Assembly (NCBI RefSeq): GCF_028583425.1
Contig: NC_072791.1
Span: 195,586,311-195,650,310, forward strand
Length of the DNA: 64,000 nucleotides
Origin: Eublepharis macularius
Lineage: Eukaryota; Chordata; Lepidosauria; Squamata; Eublepharidae
Direction: 5' to 3'
Under the pieces are notes generated by a model that ran no database searches, was not told where the DNA came from, and saw only the letters and a program-made list of their open reading frames with translations. Shown here in pieces: positions 58,190 to 64,000 of this stretch (position 1 is its first letter; the number at the start of each line of letters is the position of its first letter). The position numbers were made by a program, and so were the translations under genes.

Positions 58190-59140
58190 CTACAGAAAAA
58201 GATAAAATTAAATAAATTAAGATTGTATAAAAGATTGCGCAACCTTGTCAGAAGGTTGTTTCAGTAAATTATTTAGGTAGTTTCTGATGCTCAGTTGTGT
58301 CTTCATAAACTTATTAGTTATCAAGAACGTCATCTGATTAAATAAAAATCAAAATACCATATTATTGAGCAACACATCTGTATGTGAATAAAAACAATAG
58401 TTATGAATAAAACACCTTGTTTTAAGACAATATTTTAAAAACAAAAAGAACACCTTTGTCCAAAATTTACTGTTCGCATTACAAAGAACAAGGTTCATTG
58501 TAAGAGGGAGGCTGCCCACCTTTCGTTGCCATTGCCAATTTCAACGTCTTAGACAGACGATGACCCGACTGGTCTAAGGCCAATGGAGAAGGATAGACAA
58601 GAAGAGTGACATCCCAGGACTCTTTGTATCAGGATAGAAAACCTGGGAAGTGGCTTTTGCAATAATGGCAAACTGAATCTGGATCTTGACAAAACTGTAG
58701 CAGGTGGCAGGCAGTGATGGTGGTGACATTCAGTCATACAGGTCATGTTTTACATTACTAGTAAATTCATAACTTTACAACCCTTCCTGTCTTTTTCTTG
58801 AGCATTCATCAAATATACTAATTACTGATCAGCCAATTCTAAATTGAGATGAGGGGGGTTCACTCATCTCTCGGGGCCATCTTGGAAGATCCCAAGAGCT
58901 CCCATCTCTCTTGGCCAAAATGTAATGCCTTTTCTAATACGGCACTTTTTTTACTGTTTGCCTTGTATGATGACAAATGGGTATACCAATGCATACACAA
59001 AATTGCCAAGTCCCCCAGGGCCAAATAAAGGGGAGGGGACAGTGGGTACTTATTCCTGTGCGTGTCCAAAGCACATATGTGCTCCCACACTCACCAGTCA
59101 TAATGGAAAATGTCATTTTCTTGCATGATACAGAAGCTAT

Positions 59141-59230
59141 GGGTCACACAGGGGGCTGATTCCTTTAAAAGTGCCCCCCAACTTAGTGTTTGGGGGCAAT
59201 TTTTAGCTAATCAGCCCCTGGTGTGACCTC
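59141..59230. repeat. imperfect palindrome within a dispersed repeat
   Basis: GGGTCACACAGGGGGCTGAT and CAGCCCCTGGTGTGACC are near-perfect complements around GTGCCCCCCAACTTAGTGTT. A second inverted pair (GAAAATGTCATTTTCTTGCA and GATAATGTCATTTTCTGGTG region) surrounds it, so 58900-59350 is probably a MITE. Confidence 0.5.
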
Positions 59231-59942
59231 TAGCTTCCACATTGCACCAGATAATGTCATTTTCTGGTGTGATGTGAAAGTGCATGCGCGCTTTGCATAC
59301 ATGCTTCCTCCCAGGTGCCTTTCTCCCCTGCTAGCAGATAAGCAGTAGGAGGAAAGGAGTTGGGATCCCCTGCAGGGGAATGGTATCCAGATACAGGCAT
59401 CATCTTAGAACAGGCATTATTTCTGAGGTGTGATTGAAGAGGGGATATGTGAGCAGCAAGGGCCATAAAAGGCTGGGGGGGGGGGGAATGTTGTCCATGC
59501 TCTCACCTTTTTTTCTTGCTGCAACAATCCAACAGATGGCCTTAGGTGTAGCTGTAGCACTGTTTAATTCACAGGCCAATTCTGTTTACAGAGAGAGAAT
59601 CTTCCCGCCAAAACGTAACAGCCTGCTCAGCATCTCTCTGTGCCCCCCCTTTCTGCCTCTCTGCACACTTAGTTTATTTTCTAGCTCCATCCCAGAGCAT
59701 TTCCAGAGCACAAAAGAGGCTTGAAGTTTGGGAGAAGCACAAGGTAATATAAAATGTAAATGAGTTGGGGGGGGGGGTGTTGCCAGTGGTGCGATGAAGA
59801 TTGTATTAGGATTCTAATGACATGTTTGTGATAGGGACAAGTTTAGAAGTATTGTGAATTATATAACCCAGTTAAAGTCCTTCATAGGGAGGCATAATTT
59901 TAAGGTGGGTAGGGGGAAAGTAACAGGTAAGAGAGTGTGGTT

Positions 59943-59982
59943 GAGGGAATGGAATGGAATGGAATGGAATGGAATGGAATAG
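59943..59982. repeat. (GGAAT)n microsatellite
   Basis: About seven GGAAT units (AATGGAATGGAATGG). The same pentamer forms satellites elsewhere in vertebrates, but this array is only some 40 bp. Confidence 0.9.
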
Positions 59983-60429
59983 GACCTTCCACACTGCTAG
60001 GATTGATGGTTAGTCTAACTACACGTTACATAGACCAGTGTAGAAACACTGTGCCACCATGTGAAAGAATTCTGAAGCCTTTTCCACCAAGCAACTGAAG
60101 GGGACAGAAATCACTCAGTGAAGAAGGAGTCTCTGGTTGCCTTATTTTGTTTACTATTTATCTTCCCTAATCTCATTTCTCACCAATTTTCCCTGAGAGA
60201 GCAGAGGAGGGGGGGAAAGTTGCTAAGAAGAGAGTAAGGAAGACAAACAGTACACAAAGAAAGATAGCCAGAGGCCCTTCTTTCACCATGTGTATAATTT
60301 CTCTACCCTTCAGCTTTCTCTAATGGTTGAGGAGGAAGAATGCAGACTAAACAACAAGCACATGGGGAATATAAAGGACAGCTAAGTCTTAGAAACCATT
60401 TTTTAAGATAAGGAAGGCCGTGAAAGAGA

Positions 60430-61175
60430 ATGAGGTGCAAACAAACCTACTTAATGTAAATTATGAAAAAACCAAGATTATGTTATTTAGTAGAAGAGCA
60501 CATTATTTTAAATGGACAATGGATCAAAAACCTCTAGAACCTCTTTAAATATTTAGGGATGAAGTTCCATCAGTTGGGCTTTTGGACAGCTCATATTGAC
60601 TATGCTAAGCATAACCTTGAAAAAGCTGTTCTTGGTATCCTAGGATTTTATAGGAAGAGAGAAGGTGGCCTGACTTCTCCAACTCTGGAAATTTATAAAA
60701 TGAAATTACAGCCCCAGCTTCTATATGGAGCACCAATTTGGGGCTCCGGAAATTTCCAGTCTTCAGAAGTTACTCAGAACAAATTTGCCTACCTGTTGTG
60801 AGCTGTTCCTTCTTCAACATCATTTATGATTAGACTAGAATTATCCCTACCCCCAATAATAACCTTAGTCCATAAAGCAGCCATTAACTATTGGCTGAAA
60901 ATCATCGTTTGCACATCTCCAGGCCTTATGTCTTTGGCGTATGGAGAGATGAAGGAAAACTCATGGCACAGCTTTGTAATGAGATTAATTGCTAGCCTTC
61001 GGTTCTCTGATGAATATTTGAGGGCCCTTGGATTCTATGCAGCCAAACTTTTAGCAAAGCAAAGATTTTTGGACCAGAGCACTCAAACTGATGCTGGACT
61101 AGTAAGCTCCTTGAGAACAACCCTACTTTATAGTCAGTTACTTCCTTCTCCCCTGACTCTTTTACTGTTATAATG
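60430..61175 (+). pseudogene. LINE reverse-transcriptase C-terminal remnant, clade uncertain
   Basis: Two open pieces, 60559-60801 and 60826-61173, read LEIYKMKLQPQLLYGAPIWG and ALGFYAAKLLAKQRF with stops between. LLYGAPIW is typical of the region after the palm of LINE reverse transcriptases (cf. PQLLYGAE in related lines). No active-site box is left. It is a relic in the 5.7-kb intron and I cannot say which clade it belongs to. Confidence 0.5.
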
Positions 61176-61911
61176 AATTATCAGTATGGAGAGGCCTTCA
61201 GTAAGGTACGCCTAGGTATTCTACCACTTGAAGTCTTAGAAGGCTACCTCAATGGGATTCCATATAGTGAAAGAGTGTGCTCCTGAGATTATAGGCCTAT
61301 TAAGGATTTGTCTCATGTCCCATTCCAATGACCAAGATTAGAGGCTGAGTGCAGCAGATATTTGAGAACCATTATCTCTTGTCTCCCAGGAAGGTCAGAC
61401 TAAGAGAAATTAGTTTCATAACTGATAGAGAGGAACAAATCCATTTCTGTCCAAATGGCAAGGTTTGCCTCCACCATCATAAAGGTAACAAAAACAATGA
61501 GGCTGTAAGTAGTTGGCCCCGGCCTCCGATATATTTAATATAAGACTGTGATATAAAAATCACAGGGCCCCTGGATTAATGCTGCCAGATCTGCATCAGG
61601 GGAATTCCAGCCAGCTGGGCACAGCATTACTGAGACCCGCCCAGGAGATTAAGTCATGAATGGAATGTTCATGCTAATGCAGAGTGATTGACTTACAGCT
61701 CCACCAGCTGTAGGCATGAGACAGTGACAAGAAAGGGTCTTGCTGAGTCACCCCACTTAGCACATTCTGATACTTTCCTTCCGTGATTGCATTCCCATCC
61801 TAAGATGGAGGAATGATCAATCAGCACTGATAAGTTTCTAATTTGTCTCTGGGAAAATACCATCCCTATCTAAACTCATCAACTCAGCTCCAGGAAGATT
61901 AATTAGTGAAC

Positions 61912-62300
61912 TGCTTGGTTGTTGTGGATTTTCTGGGCTGTATTGCCGTGGTCTTGGCATTGTAGTTCTTGACGTTTCGCCAGCAGCTGTGACTGGCATC
62001 TCTTGTTCCGAAGTGTTTCCAATCTCTGGGTCTGTTGGAATGTTTCCTCCCCGTAGAGGTGTTCAATGTATTGTCAAAGGCTTTCACAGCCAGAGAATGA
62101 TGGTTGTCGTGGATTTTCTGGGCTGTATTGCCGTGGTCTTGGCATTGTAGTTCCTGACGTTTTGCCAGCAGCTGTGACTGGCATGCCAGTTACAGCTGCT
62201 GGCAAAATGTCAGGAACTACAATGCCAAGACCACGGGAATACAGCCCAGAAAATCCACAACAATCATCGTTCTCCGGCCGTGAAAGCCTTCGACAATACA
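61912..62300. repeat. triple Penelope-like end repeat, two copies in near-perfect hairpin
   Basis: Three copies of the unit with GTGGATTTTCTGGGCTGTAT and TTGCCGTGGTCTTGGCATTG occur. Copies one (61917-62035) and two (62068-62180) are direct; copy three (62186-62300) is inverted to copy two. The inverted pair extends over about 115 bp per arm, from TATTGTCAAAGGCTTTCACA to its complement near GTGAAAGCCTTCGACAATA. The minus strand reads DASHSCWRNVKNYNAKTTAI, a relict C-terminus. Confidence 0.6.
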
Positions 62301-62655
62301 GTGAAGTGCTTCTTTACAAACTTCCAGGAGAACACTCAGCATTTCCTTTATTACACCCTGGCAGCAGTAATCAAATGTAAGCAAACTTTTGTCATTCCCC
62401 GGAGATGGCCTTCACAGTCTTTGTTCCAATGGCTAAGGGGGCTCCCTAGCCTGTGGACACATTTTGCCCTATAAGAACCAGGGTTCTTGTCCCATTCAAA
62501 TAGTGCATGCTTTCCTGGATCCAAGCACTGTACCCTTAGGGTCACTTTCCCGAAGATTCTCTCCTGTCTGAGAACGCAGGACGTTTGAAGCCCTTCTCCT
62601 CCATGGACTGCTCTACTCTCCAGGTAGGTAATTATCACCTCAAAATCCCTCAAAC

Positions 62656-62905
62656 CTATTCCACCTTTACCACTGCTTTTCTTAGGCATCTTCTGTGTGT
62701 GTGTAGATGGAACAAGTCTGGGGTGATATGGTCCCTATGACCAACTCCAGTCAACATTTTGGCCACAGCATTCTGTACAACTAAAGCTTCTGGACAGTCT
62801 TCAAGGGAAGCCCCATAGAGTGCATTGCAGTAGTCTAATCTAAACAATACCAGGGCATGAAGCTTTTTCACAACAGTACTTTTTCACAGCAGCTGTCTCC
62901 ACTTC
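62656..62905 (-). pseudogene. L2-like LINE reverse-transcriptase fragment
   Basis: The 71-residue stretch HALVLFRLDYCNALYGASLE and VVQNAVAKMLTGVGHRDHIT follows the conserved L2 and CR1-group block (SRLDYCNAL, LQNAAARLL, DHITP). It has no catalytic core and is a short relic in the 5.7-kb intron. Confidence 0.7.
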
Positions 62906-63858
62906 TCTACCACCACCTCCAATTTCAAAAGGCACATAATTAAAAGAAAGTTTCGATTTTTTTGGATTGAAACTTACTACTAGTGCCTCTGTTTTCTTTC
63001 TATTTCTGCTAATTAACCCTGCTAATCTTGCAACCTTTTCTTGTGATCACCTTCCAAGAAGATGGCTTCACAGGTGCAAACTGGTACAAACAGCAGGCAA
63101 TGTAACCCAGCTGATATGAGTAGTATAAAAGAATGCACTTGTATGCTGGTTCAAAGGGGGAAAATGACAAGTGATTCTCTTTTTTATAATACATGTCTAA
63201 TGACTTAGGGGGATACATGTTTCATTAATCAATCAATAAAATGTAGTTCTCAGACTGGGCAAAAGCAGCCACAAGCTGCAACAAGCTAGCCCTGTAGAGC
63301 AAGTGGCTATTCTTCCAGTGCAAAACTGCCCAAGATAAACTTCGATAACAACCATTAACATGATCCAGTCAGGAGCTCACCTCACATGGAGTCGAGCAAG
63401 GTACATTTGTCTGGTGATAGTGTGCCTGCTGAAGTAAGCAACACATCTAGAGATGAATGGTAGGCAACTTTTTATTTATGTGTATCGAGCTTGGGTCATT
63501 CTTACATATCCCAAAGCGACGCATTGTTACATAGCCCCATTGGTCTCATTCCTGTAAAGGAATAATCTATGAAAAGTGCTTGTAGAATGATATCAACAAA
63601 ACCAATTTCAGTGATAACTGCCTTTGTTCTGGGAATGATATCCATGTAGTCAGAGCAAATGTAATACCCCATATCATGTCATGCCTATCTTGTAATGTCT
63701 AATATTTCTTACTGTGCAGACTGGTGCCATTACATCATGACTTGCACTAGGTTAAGAACTGAGTGTGACAGTAGCAAAGCAAAACCTGTCCATCAAATAC
63801 TTATAAACTTCCCAGAAGGGGCACTCAATTTTTTAAAACTTGTTTTTGTTTCGCTTAC

Positions 63859-63981
63859 CCTCATTCCTTCAAATCTTGATAAGGCTCTCAGAGGTCTCAG
63901 TGCTCTTAGTGTCCGAAGCGATTTAATAGGTCCGAGATCAGCAAAGCCCAAAGCACTAGCTGTTAGACTCACTATGGACAC
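63859..63981 (-). CDS. SCN9A: SCN9A-like internal exon, domain III S3-S4
   Basis: This 123-nt exon encodes 41 residues, starting [13 protein letters not shown] and ending SRFEGMR. It covers the end of S3 and the S4 voltage sensor of domain III, with the repeating arginines of [16 protein letters not shown] intact. In the family this helix moves outward on depolarisation and helps open and inactivate the pore. On the minus strand the exon is preceded by a pyrimidine-rich stretch ending TTGAGCAG and followed by the donor GTAAGC. The reading frame enters and leaves in phase 0 and joins the exon at 57914-58189. The length of 123 nt matches the equivalent exon of other sodium channel genes as I remember them. 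Exons for domains I, II and the start of III lie beyond the right edge of the window. Assignment to a sodium channel is secure; the paralogue is decided by the later exons. Confidence 0.95.
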
Positions 63982-64000
63982 CTGCTCAAAAACAAGAATG

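Noticed and set aside
58549-59160. Several 60-76-codon frames on both strands
   Set aside because: They overlap a hairpin-bearing dispersed repeat and each other; none has a recognisable domain.

Overview
This is a vertebrate chromosomal window, most likely from a squamate reptile and perhaps a gecko. The only cellular gene recognised is the 3' part of a voltage-gated sodium channel alpha subunit on the minus strand. Seven exons are placed with matching splice sites: 63859-63981, 57914-58189, 51091-51144, 45931-46068, 34820-34924, 34372-34642 and 29191-30368. They run from domain III S3-S4 to the stop codon, about 714 residues of a family whose members are usually near 2,000. The best paralogue call is SCN9A (Nav1.7), based on the domain IV YWIN segment, the AFDI segment at the start of domain IV and the C-terminal tail. 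The squamate assignment rests on the repeats: 5S rRNA-derived SINEs, CR1, L2-type tails, a DIRS element and several reptile-type MITEs. It is an inference.

The channel keeps its working parts: the domain III and IV S4 arginines, the selectivity-filter Lys (domain III) and Ala (domain IV), the IFM inactivation motif and an IQ motif. Three outer-pore residues that line the guanidinium-toxin site are changed. In domain III the usual GWMD reads GWMT. In domain IV the usual GWDG reads GWAE. This is the pattern expected of a tetrodotoxin-insensitive channel. The intron at 34925-45930 is AT-AC (ATAAGT at the 5' end, TTTTAC at the 3' end), the rare class known at this site in sodium channel genes.

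Layout: 1-29190 is downstream flank with no recognised gene. It holds SINEs, a microsatellite pair, hairpin MITEs, a putative Helitron with an internal minisatellite, an hAT-like MITE and a solo LTR. 29191-64000 is the gene. The 4.0-kb intron before the last exon carries a second Helitron copy (with a SINE inside it), a second hAT-like MITE and a possible PLE fragment. The 11-kb AT-AC intron carries a 5.1-kb DIRS-type tyrosine-recombinase retrotransposon, itself split by a solo LTR and itself inserted into an older L2-like LINE. The 5.0-kb intron carries a 2.6-kb CR1 element with only two in-frame stops across the portion read, and a hairpin insertion. The 6.8-kb intron carries another hairpin insertion and a CR1 3' fragment. 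The same 6.8-kb region ends, just upstream of the 57914-58189 exon on the plus-strand map, with a target-site-duplicated 1.5-kb L1-type element that has ORF1 but no ORF2. The 5.7-kb intron at the right carries LINE remnants and a triple Penelope-like inverted repeat.

No tRNA, functional rRNA, CRISPR or bacterial-type operon is present. All paralogue, family and repeat names come from reading the sequence and from memory of the families; no database search was possible.
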